A stretch of 64,000 nt of DNA, taken from assembly GCA_023053575.1 (NCBI GenBank), contig JAKZAP010000003.1, forward strand, positions 4,378,561 through 4,442,560, in the 5' to 3' direction. The translations under genes and the position numbers were made by a program. Position 1 is the stretch's first letter, and each line of letters begins with the position of its first letter. This DNA comes from Branchinecta lynchi (Eukaryota > Arthropoda > Branchiopoda > Anostraca > Branchinectidae). The notes under the pieces are model-generated. The model did not search any database and had not been told where the DNA came from. It worked only from the letters and a program-made list of their open reading frames with translations. This document shows positions 48,801 through 58,649 of the stretch, in pieces.

Positions 48801-51800
48801 TGGGGAAACAAACCTTTCGGGAAAACAAACCTTGTGGGAAAACAAACCTTGTGGGAAAACAAACCTTGTGGGAAAACAAACCTTATGGGGAAAGCAACCC
48901 TGCGGGAAAACCAACCTTGTGGGAAAACCAACCTTGTGGGAAAGCGAACCTTTTGGGAAAACCAACACAGTGGGAACACAAACCTTGTGGGAAAACCAAC
49001 CTTGCGGGAAAACCAAACCTTGTGGGAAAACAAACCTTGTGGGAAAACAAACCTTGTGGGAAAACAAACCTTGTGGGAAAACAAACCTTATGGGAAAACA
49101 AACCTTGTGGGGAAACAAACCTTGTGGGAAAACCAACCTTGCGGGAAAGCGAACCTTTTGGGAAAACCAACACAGTGGGAAAACAAACCTTGTGGGGAAA
49201 ACCAACCTTGCGGGAAAACCAACCTTGGTGGGAAAACAAAGCTTGTGGCAAAACAAACCTTGTGGGAAAACCAACCTAGTGGGAAAAAACAACCTAGTGG
49301 GAAAACAAACCTTGTGAGAAAACAAACCTTGTGGGAAAACCAACCTTATGGTGAAAGCAACCCTGCGGGAAAACCAACCTTGTGGGAAAACCAACCTTGT
49401 GGGAAAGCGAACCTTTTGGGAAAACCAACACAGTGGGAAAACAAACCTTGTGGGAAAACCAACCATGCGGGAAAACCAACCTTTGGGGAAAACAAACCTT
49501 GTGGGAAAACACACCTTGTGGGGAAACAAACCTAGTGGGAAAACAAACCTTGTGAGAAAACAACCCTTGTGGGAAAACAAACCTTGTGGGGAAACAAACC
49601 TTTTGGGGAAACTAACCTTGTGGGAAAACAAACCCTGCGGGAAAACGAACCTTGTGGGAAAACCAACGTTATGGGGAAACAAACCCTGCGGGAAAACCAA
49701 CCTTGTGGGAAAACCAACCTTGCGGGAAAGCGAACCTTTTGGGAAAACCAACACAGTGGGAAAACAAACCTTGTGAGAAAACAATCCTTGTGGGAAAACA
49801 AACCTTGTGGGGAAACAAACCTTGTGGGGAAACAAACCTTGTGGGAAAACTAACCTTGTGGGAAAACAAACCTTGCGGGAAAACTAACCTTGTGGGAAAA
49901 CAAACCCTGCGGGAAAACCAACCTTGTGGGAAAACCAACCTTGTGGGGAAACAAACCTTTCGGGAAAACAAACCTTGTGGGAAAACAAACCTTGTGGGAA
50001 AACAAACCTTGTGGGAAAACAAACCTTATGGGGAAAGCAACCCTGCGGGAAAACCAACCTTGTGGGAAAACCAACCTTGTGGGAAAGCGAACCTTGTGAG
50101 AAAACAACCCTTGTGGGAAAACAAACCTTGTGGGGAAACAAACCTTTCGGGGAAACTAACCTTGTGGGAAAACAAACCCTGCGGGAAAACGAACCTTGTG
50201 GGAAAACCAACCTTATGGGGAAACAAACCCTGCGGGAAAACCAACCTTGTGGGAAAACCAACCTTGCGGGAAAGCGAACCTTTTGGGAAAACCAACACAG
50301 TGGGAAAGCAAACCTTGTGAGAAAACAATCCTTGTGGGAAAACAAACCTTGTGGGGAAACAAACCTTGTGGGGAAACAAACCTTGTGGGAAAACTAACCT
50401 TGTGGGAAAACAAACCTTGCGGGAAAACTAACCTTGTGGGAAAACAAACCCTGCGGGAAAACCAACCTTGTGGGAAAACCAACCTTGTGGGGAAACAAAC
50501 CTTTCGGGAAAACAAACCTTGTGGGAAAACAAACCTTGTGGGAAAACAAACCTTGTGGGAAAACAAACCTTATGGGGAAAGCAACCCTGCGGGAAAACCA
50601 ACCTTGTGGGAAAACCAACCTTGTGGGAAAGCGAACCTTTTGGGAAAACCAACACAGTGGGAACACAAACCTTGTGGGAAAACCAACCTTGCGGGAAAAC
50701 CAACCTTGTGGAAAAACAAACCTTGTGGGAAAACAAACCTTGTGGGAAAACAAACCTTGTGGGAAAACAAATCTTGTGGGAAAACAAACCTTATGGGAAA
50801 ACAAACCTTGTGGGGAAACAAACCTTGTGGGAAAACCAACCTTGCGGGAAAGCGAACCTTTTGGGAAAACCAACACAGTGGGCAAACAAACCTTGTGGGA
50901 AAAACAACCTTGCGGGAAAACCAACCTTGGGGGAAAACAAAGCTTGTGGGAAAACAAACCCTGCGGGAAAACCAACCTTGTGGGAAAACCAACCTTGTGG
51001 GGAAACAAACCTTTCGGGAAAACTAACCTTGTGGGAAAACAAACCCTGCGGGAAAACGAACCTTGTGGGAAAACAAACCTTGTGGGAAAACAAACCTTGT
51101 GAGAAAACAAACCTTGTGGGAAAACCAACCTTATGGGGAAACAAACCCTGCGGGAAAACCAACCTTGTGGGAAAACCAACCTTGCGGGAAAGCGAACCTT
51201 TTGGGAAAACCAACACAGTGGGAAAAAAACCTTGTGGGGAAACAAACCTAGTGGGAAAACAAACCTTGTGAGAAAACAATCCTTGTGGGAAAACAAACCT
51301 TGGGGGGAAACAAACCTTGCGGGGAAACTAACCTTGTGGGAAAAAAAACCCTGCGGGAAAACCAACCTTGTGGGGAAACAAACCTTTCGGGAAAACTAAC
51401 CTTGTGGGAAAACAAACCCTGCGGGAAAACGAACCTTGTGGGAAAAGAAACCTTGTGGGAAAACAAACCTTGTGGGAAAACAAACCTTGTGAGAAAACAA
51501 ACCTTGTGGGAAAACCAACCTTATGGGGAAACAAACCCTGCGGGAAAACCAACCTTGTGGGAAAACCAACCTTGCGGGAAAGCGAACCTTTTGGGAAAAC
51601 CAACACAGTGGGAAAACAAACCTTGTGAGAAAACAATCCTTGTGGGAAAACAAACCTTGTGGGGAAACAAACCTTGTGGGGAAACAAACCTTGTGGGAAA
51701 ACTAACCTTGTGGGAAAACAAACCTTGCGGGAAAGCGAACCTTTTGGGAAAACCAACACAATGGGAAAACAAACCTTGTGAGAAAACAATCCTTGTGGGA

Positions 51801-53929
51801 AAACAAACCTTGTGGGGAAACAAACCTTGTGGGGAAACAAACCTTGTGGGAAAACTAGCCTTGTGGGAAAACCAACCTTGTGGGAAAAAAAACCTTGTGG
51901 AAAAACAAACCTTGTGGGAAAACAAACCTTGTGGGAAAACAAACCTTGTGAGAAAACAAACCTTGTGGGGAAACAAACCTAGTGGGAAAACCAACCTTGG
52001 GGGAAAACAAACCTTGTGGGAAAACAAACCTTGTGGGGAAACAAACCTAGCGGGAAAACCAACCTTATGGGAAAACCAACCTTGCGGGAAAACCAACCTT
52101 GGGGGAAAACAAACCTTGTGGGTAAACAAACCTTGTGAGAAAACAATCCTTGTGGGAAAACAAACCTTGTGGGGAAACAAACCTTGTGGGGAAACAAACC
52201 TTGTTGGAAAACTAACCTTGTGGGAAAACAAACCTTGCGGGAAAACTAACCTTGTGGGAAAACAAACCCTGCGGGAAAACAAACCTTGTGGGAAAACCAA
52301 CCTTGTGGGGAAACAAACCTTTCTGGAAAACCAACCTTGTGGCAAAACAAACCTTGTGGGAAAACAAACCTTGTGGGAAAACAAACCTTGTGGGAAAACA
52401 AACCTTGTGAGAAAACAAACCTTGTGGGAAAACCAACCTTGCGGGAAAGCGAACCTTGCGGGAAAGCGAACCTCTTGGGAAAACCAACACAGTGGGAAAA
52501 CAAACCTTGTGAGAAAACAGTCCTTGTGGGAAAACAAACCTTGTGGGGAAACAAACCTTGTGGGGAAACAAACCTTGTGGGAAAACTAACCTTGTGGGAA
52601 AACAAACCTTGCGGGAAAACTAACCTTGTGGGAAAACAAACCCTGCGGGAAAACCAGCCTTGTGGGAAAACCAACCTTGTGGGGAAACAAACCTTTCGGG
52701 AAAACCAACCTTGTGGGAAAACAAACCTTGTGAGAAAACAAACATTGTGGGGAAACAAACCTTGTGGGAAAACCAGCCTTGCGGGAAAGCGAACCTTTTG
52801 GGAAAACCAACCTTATGGGGAAAGCAACCCTGCGGGAAAACCAACCTTGTGGGAAAACCAACCTTGTGGGAAAACCAACCTTTTGGGAAAGCGAACCTTT
52901 TGGGAAAACCAACACAGTGGGAAAACAAACCTTGTGGGAAAACAAACCTTGTGGGGAAACAAACCTTGCGGGAAAACTAAACCTTGTGGGAAAACAAACC
53001 CTGCGGGAAAACCAACCTTGTGGGAAAACCAACCTTGTGGGGAAACAAACCTTGTGGGGAAACAAACCTTGCGGGAAAACTAAACCTTGTGGGAAAACAA
53101 ACCCTGCGGGAAAACCAACCTTGTGGGAAAACCAAACTTGTGGGGAAACAAACCTTTCGGGAAAACCAACCTTGCAAACCTTGTGGGAAAACAAACATTG
53201 TGGGGAAACAAACCTTGTGGGAAAACCAGCCTTGCGGGAAAGCGAACCTTTTGGGGAAACCAACCTTATGGGGAAAGCAACCCTAGGGGAAAACCAACCT
53301 TGTGGGAAAACCAACCTTGTGGGAAAACCAACCTTTTGGGAAAGCGAACCTTTAGGGAAAACCAACACAGTGGAAAAACAAACCTTGTGGGAAAACAAAC
53401 CTTGTGGGGAAACAAACCTTGCGGGAAAACTAACCTTGTGGGAAAACAAACCCTGCGGGAAAACCAACCTTGTGGGAAAACCAACCTTGTGGGGAAACAA
53501 ACCTTTCGGGAAAACCAACCTTGTGGGAAAACAAACCTTGTGGGAAAACAAACCTTGTGGGGAAACAAACCTTGTGGGAAAACCAACCTTGCGGGAAAGC
53601 GAACCTTTTGGGAAAACCAACACAGTGGGAAAACAAACCTTGTGGGTAAACCAACCTTGCGGGAAAACCAACCTTGGGGGAAAACAAAGCTTGTGGGAAA
53701 ACAAACCTTGTGGGAAAACCAACCTAGTGGGAAAAACAACCTTGGGGGAAAACAAAGCTTGTGGGAAAACAAACCTTGTGGGAAAACCAACCTAGTCTGA
53801 AAAACAACCTAGTGGGAAAACAAACCTTGTGAGAAAACAAACCTTGTGGGAAAACCAACCTTACGGGGAAAGCAACCCTGCGGGAAAACCAACCTTGTGG
53901 GAAAACCAACCTTGTGGGAAAGCGAACCT
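24805..53929 (+). repeat. ~29-kb minisatellite, 17-bp unit, with higher-order repeats
   Basis: The consensus unit is CCTTGTGGGAAAACAAA, about 1,700 units in an uninterrupted tract. Common variants are CCTTGTGGGAAAACCAA, CCTTGTGGGGAAACAAA, CCTTGTGAGAAAACAAA, CCTAGTGGGAAAACAAA, CCTTGCGGGAAAGCGAA, CCTTTTGGGAAAACCAA, CCCTGCGGGAAAACCAA and CACAGTGGGAAAACAAA. Variants are arranged in higher-order repeats: the CTCTTGGG marker recurs at 25091, 25331, 25739, 26689, 26927, 27237 and 27560, spacings near 14, 24 or 19 units. Much longer segments are duplicated with offsets of about 2.9, 3.8 and 4.9 kb. The + strand is purine-rich. The unit has no stop codon in any of six frames and 17 is not a multiple of 3, so long frames appear on both strands (up to 462 codons at 47891-49279) and cycle through all frames. 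They read as 17-residue repeats (KQTLWENKPCGKTNLVG forward, FSHKVCFPTRFVFPQGL reverse). I regard them as non-coding. The right end is not sequenced. Confidence 0.97.
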
Positions 53930-54029
53930 NNNNNNNNNNNNNNNNNNNNNNNNNNNNNNNNNNNNNNNNNNNNNNNNNNNNNNNNNNNNNNNNNNNNNNN
54001 NNNNNNNNNNNNNNNNNNNNNNNNNNNNN
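53930..54029. other. Assembly gap (100 N)
   Basis: Exactly 100 N, the usual placeholder for a gap of unknown size. It falls inside or at the end of the minisatellite, so the array's true length and its join to the right flank are not established by this sequence. Confidence 0.99.
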
Positions 54030-54254
54030 TGATATTCTTGCCAGTTTCGGGTACCAGCTAGTCTCGGAAACTAGTTGGTACCGAAACAGGCACCTGTATC
54101 CATTGCGAACGGCAGAAACCTGGCACAGCTTGTCTCGGGAGCGATTTTCAAAACTACCTGGTATCGAATATTTGGTAAAACCCGTTGTGAATGGTTCTTT
54201 ACATTTAGCTTAGTCGCTGATTTAGAATAAATAAAAGATTTTTCACATTTTCAG
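54030..54254 (+). other. Probable intron sequence with a hairpin
   Basis: Begins with an imperfect inverted repeat: GTTTCGGGTACCAGCTAGT pairs with ACTAGTTGGTACCGAAAC (about 54044-54087). It ends in a T-rich tract and the acceptor TTTTCAG (ends 54254) of the SKI2-like exon. No other feature was found. Confidence 0.55.
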
Positions 54255-54457
54255 GCTATGTGAGTCAAGAGGGAACAGTCGAGCTGAAAGGTCAAGTTGC
54301 CTGTGAAATGGGGAACCACGAGCTGATGGTGACTGAACTGGTATTCGCGAATGCTCTAACTGACCTCGCCGAGGAGGATATACCAGCCTTATTGTCTGCG
54401 CTGGTTTTCCAGCAGCGAACGCAGAACGAGCCTGAGCTGACTTCTGTGCAGAAAGAG
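54255..54457 (+). CDS. SKI2 (SKIV2L/twister-like) RNA helicase, internal exon of the C-terminal domain
   Basis: Acceptor TTTTCAG ends at 54254; donor GAG|GTAAGG at 54457/54458. Two bases complete a Gly codon, then 67 codons follow: [55 protein letters not shown] and ELTSVQKE. This aligns with the start of the rRNA-processing-arch/DSHCT region of Ski2-like helicases. 'GYvd..gtVklkGrVAC.m..HELllTELmFdNAL' and 'eEiaALLSgLVfQ' are family hallmarks. HEL-TEL-F-NAL fits SKI2 better than MTR4, which has SADELLLTEMMF. SKI2 is the cytoplasmic helicase of the Ski complex that feeds mRNA to the exosome. The RecA core exons should lie to the left, across the array or gap, and the last exons to the right; I found none in the window. 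An in-frame start is not expected in this exon. Confidence 0.88.
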
Positions 54458-54579
54458 GTAAGGATGATCTTTTTCAGCATGGACCAGAGCAACATGATAC
54501 TAGGCAGTCAAGTTCAGTGGGTTTATTAATAAATAAGAAAATAAATCACACATAATCAAAACACAAAACACACACACAA
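54458..54579 (+). other. SKI2-like gene, start of downstream intron
   Basis: Begins GTAAGG. It includes an in-frame read-through ending TAA and a CACACA/AACACA-rich run (54540-54580). No further SKI2 exon was recognised between here and the window end, so the intron probably exceeds 9 kb or the gene is broken. Confidence 0.5.
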
Positions 54580-55047
54580 AAATATTCCAGAAGAAGGGTT
54601 GATTGGAGACATTTGTTCATTCTTAAAATTGTTCGGTACTGAAATGAGGACAGATGCAAAATGGAGCAAAAATCATAGCTTGGAAACATTATTTCGTATT
54701 TGGATTGGGTTTTCTGCAGGCAATGTTAACGGATGTCATACAGATAGGTGTCATATGATATGGATATAGACAGGACCGGGTTCGATAGCTATGTACAGTC
54801 TATTTACAGACATCTGTACAGGTGAACAGACACCAAACGATTGACGAATAAAACACATTACATTGGAGTTTAAACACTAACTCAAATCATTTAATGAAGT
54901 CCCATAGCTTTTGGGCTTACCCTTAAAGTGAATAGGTGATTAGATACTAATTAGTCGCTCAGTGAACAAACTGGGTCGCAGCATTATTGCTAATATTACA
55001 ATAGGGATGATACCTGTTATTCTTTATTCAGGTGTCCTTTAAAGTGG
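54580..55047 (+). mobile_element. Partial copy of the TTAA-type element (see 59768-60208)
   Basis: 54585-54755 matches about 60007-60176 of the complete element almost base for base ('ccagaagaagggttgattgg', 'aatggagcaaaaatcatagc', 'tgggttttctgcaggcaatg'). The right end TTCAGGTGTCCTTTAAAG lies at about 55028-55045, followed by the same flank 'atcgtaattgcaaagtga'. A ~250-bp unrelated stretch (54755-55005) separates them, and the left end is missing. Confidence 0.75.
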
Positions 55048-55924
55048 GTATCGTAATTGCAAAGTGAACCACAATCTTTACGAAACATAATACGTTTTAT
55101 TGAACATTAATAAATTTTTTACTCTTTTTTTAAATGACGCAAGGGAGCTCCTACCTCTCAGCTCATCTAGGATCAGGTTCCATATCTTTGCACATGTTAT
55201 ATTCTGAGCAAAATCTGATCGTTCAGTCGGGTGAAGGGTACGTGCAAGTTTGATGATGATCGGGTATGCAAACTATGCTGGTTGGAAATAGGTCGGAACA
55301 AGGTTTTAAATGAAGATGGCAGCTCACCAGCTAAAAACTTAAACACAAGGGTCACGCATGACAGTTGATGCAGTAGCGCCAACAGTGCCGTCTTCACCCT
55401 TAGGCCGGTGCTAGCCGGTGCTAGCCGGCCAGGAGAAATGAGAGGCCATGCGGCCGGTGTGTTTTGTTGAGAAATCAGTTTACGGTTGCTAGCCGTATTA
55501 CCTTGTCCATTAATGCCTTGGCCACATTCAGTCACACCTGTACGTAATTTGGCTCGTTAATTTGGTTATTACCCACTCTTACGTTTCATCCTGGTCACAC
55601 CTGGAACGAAGAAATTCAAGATAGATTACCACCATCATCACTCAAACGTAAACAAAACTGGCTAAAATCAGCGACTCTGGTCTGTGATTGGTCCAAACAC
55701 TCGAAAGATACGTTTCATAATGGCGGAGATGGATTTTCCCATCTCGACAACCATACGTTTCAGCGTCTTTTCTTCCCAATTTTGACCCTAAGACGGCGTT
55801 ATTACTGGCGTTATTACTAGGTGTGACTGTAGTGGGCCCGGGCATAAGATCCGGTTGTGACCAGTTACGTTCCACCGTCGTCGTTTACGTTACCAAAATC
55901 ATGCTCAGATGTGACCATAGTATG
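55048..55924. other. No gene recognised
   Basis: Includes a short direct repeat GGTGCTAGCCGGTGCTAGCCGG (about 55407-55428) and scattered GGTCACAC/GTGTGAC words that hint at an old repeat. A 112-codon minus-strand frame (55535-55197) has no recognisable similarity. Confidence 0.4.
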
Positions 55925-56156
55925 AAGAAAGAATTGTATGTGCTAATTCCAATTTATTTATTTGTGACCCGCTTTTTCGATAACAGCGGAGTATGAGTAA
56001 TATACTCAAAGTAAAATACACATTAAAACACTAAACGATCAAGAAAGAATTGTATGTGCTAATTCCAATTTATTTATTTGTGACCCGCTTTTTCGATAAC
56101 AGTGGAGTATGAGTAAAATACTTAAAGTAAAATACACATTAAAACACTAAACGAAA
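55925..56156 (+). repeat. 116-bp tandem duplication
   Basis: AAGAAAGAATTGTATGTGC starts at 55925 and again at 56041. The two copies are nearly identical through 'ttgtgacccgctttttcgataacag.ggagtatgagtaa' and 'taaaatacacattaaaacactaaacga'. High identity implies a recent duplication. Confidence 0.9.
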
Positions 56157-56890
56157 CAATGTAAATAAACATGACTAAATGTGCTTGCTTTTTCACGTTA
56201 ACGACCCACGAAAAGAGGCCAAAACCCATGGTTGGCCTAGGGACCACTAGATCTAAAACCGGAACTGAGCGCCAAGGTTAAAAAATGTGTGACACACGCT
56301 CAAATAGCAGCGACACTATCACCACTACCGATAGAGAACATCCCTACTAAAACTCAATCAGTTGTGCACCAATCAGACAGAGCTGGCTTTGATAACTCTA
56401 TGTTCAAAACAAAAAAAAGATACAACCTCCCCTGTTTCCTCGATATGTGCAGACCGCATCTTACTAGAAATTTTCTGAACTTGCAAGTTCGTCTCGCTTT
56501 TAAGCCCGGAGCTTAGTGGGCGGCGCTCCGAGGAAGGCCCGTTTCCGATGCATGGAAAGCAGAGGTCTTTGCGATACATCCTAGTGCTATTTTTCGCTGA
56601 CCTGGACCTTATAAGTGGATACTCGGCCTTGCGAGGCTTAAAAAATGAATCCAAATTTCAGAAGTAAAAAATTAAACTCAAGATAAGTTGTGAGAACACA
56701 GGTGCTTATTCTGTATCTACAGTAGAGGTATGATTATTGAACGTTGCCTAACTATGAACTCTGGCCGAAGAAAAAACTGAAACTTAAAACAGGCATTTTA
56801 TTGCAAAATACTTGCCATTTTTTTCGTTCATGTTTTTATCATGCATCACTTTTTTGTAAATTTGCTGTTAAGTATGTTAACTGAGATTTG
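56157..56890. other. No gene recognised
   Basis: Contains a GC-richer patch around 56505-56650 (GGGCGGCGCTCCGAGG, GATACTCGGCCTTGCGAGGC) of unknown nature and AT-rich sequence after it. No exon or RNA gene can be supported. Confidence 0.35.
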
Positions 56891-57745
56891 GAGCGTGTTC
56901 CACCGTTCTAACAATAGTAACTATTAGTTACCATTTTCGATCCAACCACGTGAAAAGTTACTACGCTGACCGTTCCAATACTCTTGATGACTATCTCGCC
57001 TTGCCGATGCAAAATCCCCGGCCTCTCCAGGTATCTAGCGGAAGAAAGCCAGAAGTGGTGTCACAGCTGCTCCCAAAGATCGCGCTGATTGATAGACACA
57101 GGATTTGAGTCCTTGAGTTTGAGCCGTACGGACACGCTTACTCCTTCTTCCTGAGGATCGCTGCCGTGTTTTGGACTTAGTCATATAGAGTATATTCTCG
57201 AAATAGTAACTGATAATAACTATTTGCTTACCACGCTCGCGAGCGTAGTGAGCGTGGTCAGGGGCGGATCCAGCCTTCCGTTCTAGGGGGGGCGATTCTT
57301 ACCGAAAAGAGTGGGGGTAGTGTCCTTTTTGTCGGCCACAAGGCTGATTTTTTTCCCGTTTTAAGTGTCCCTGTCGGTCTCTTATTTAACAAAATTGTGG
57401 TTTTCATATATTACAATAATGGTAAAAACTGTACTTGATCAACTGACAACTGTTTACAAGAAAAATTCAAGCTCCTGGCTCCACTTGTAAAAAGTCTAGT
57501 TACAGTAGTTAGAACATGCGTCAATGCAGACTTCCGTAAGTGCAGTAAAACAAAACAAAAAATTACATCAGTCTAGGGGGGGCGATCGCCCCCCTCGCCC
57601 CCCCTCTGGATCCGCCCCTGAGCGTGGTAACTACGAATCTCTTTGACGTGGTCGGCCGAATTAGCCCATGGCACGATACTTTGGGAAATAGAAGAAATGC
57701 GTTCCAGCCAAGCCAAGAAGTCGAGATACGAGACGTCAAGCGCCA
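56891..57745 (-). mobile_element. MITE family A, copy 3, reversed and enlarged by insertions
   Basis: Starts GAGCGTGTTCCACC and continues as the reverse complement of the copy at 901-1205 ('cttctaacaatagtaactatt', 'actacgctgaccgttc', 'tctcgaaatagtaactgat', 'ctatttgcttaccacgctc', 'gaatctctttgacgtgg'). About 200 bp of extra sequence lies at 56986-57190, and a nested MITE at 57259-57620. The far terminal repeat is decayed, so the right limit is approximate. Confidence 0.7.
57259..57620. mobile_element. hAT-type MITE with 8-bp target-site duplication, nested in MITE family A
   Basis: Begins CAGGGGCGGATCCAG and ends with the exact inverse CTGGATCCGCCCCTG (with one extra base at the inner edge). 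Flanked by AGCGTGGT at 57251-57258 and 57621-57628. Length is 362 bp and the interior is non-coding, with G-runs and C-runs next to the ends. The terminal sequence CAGGGGCGGATCCAG and 8-bp duplications are hallmarks of hAT superfamily MITEs found in many animals. Confidence 0.93.
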
Positions 57746-58640
57746 GGAAAATCAGGAGCTTGTTCCGCCTTCCTGGTTTTCTCTTCACAATTTGGATCTT
57801 TTGACAAGTAGAACGCACCTACACCTGGCGGTTAAAATCAGCATACATCTCAGATAGAAAAATAAACTAAATCAAATTGCTCAAATTTCAACTTAAAGTT
57901 TGTGCCAGTACAACCCTGAAATATTTAGCTCTTAGCTGATATCAAAGTGTGTTATTTGTTCCTTTCCATTTGACTGTTTTTGTATAGCGAGGAAGAAACA
58001 TCCAAAAGGGTAACATTTGCATCTTGAATTTTGAACTTCTCCGTCAATGTATGTTTATGGCATAATTTCGACAAGTGGAGCAGGTGCTTTGCATATTTAA
58101 AATAACATGATCTCATCTTTTTAATCTCCTTATTTCGCAGAATGAGTGACACCAGAACGAAATAGTATAGAAGGAGCGCAAAAGGTCCTGTACAATTTTC
58201 CCAAAGCTTTACGATTATAGCGCCCCCGGTTGGGGACGATGCGCCCATAGGTGGTACTGATTGATCTACAAACTTCTTGAACAACCGAAGAGCAAAATTT
58301 TGACAACGGAGATTTGATTGTTATGCCAAGTCTGTTGATTTGACGACGAACGATCCAATAGAGATAGAAGCTTTGGATGCATTTGGATTGTAAGAGTTGC
58401 GGATGCAAGAAGCAAAAGTCTTTCGAAAAAGGAAAAGAAAAGGTTCTGATCCGAAGAAACCCGTTCCTTTCTCCCGCGAATGCCTGAGAGACGGATGTCA
58501 GTCGCGATGCCTCGTATGCGTAGTTCATTACAAAATCGTGCACGAGTTGATAGTTGCTTACACACGCAAGCTGCAACGTTTTTATGAGACTTGCCTTCCG
58601 GCCAAGTGTCAAACCATTAGTTCTTTCCTGTCCATCAATC
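57746..58640. other. No gene recognised
   Basis: A minus-strand open frame of 186 codons spans 58690-58130, but its first codons are R420 repeat sequence and the rest matches nothing I know. I leave it uncalled. The plus strand has only short frames. Confidence 0.4.
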
Positions 58641-58649
58641 CGAGTCAGA

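Noticed and set aside
24805..53929. More than 150 long open frames on both strands (up to 462 codons) encoding 17-residue repeats
   Set aside because: They follow from a 17-bp unit lacking stops in six frames. They exist equally on both strands, have no start context, splice sites or recognisable domain, and are truncated by random variant units.
24805..53929. CRISPR-like array
   Set aside because: There are no unique spacers between the repeats, units are contiguous and the genome is eukaryotic.
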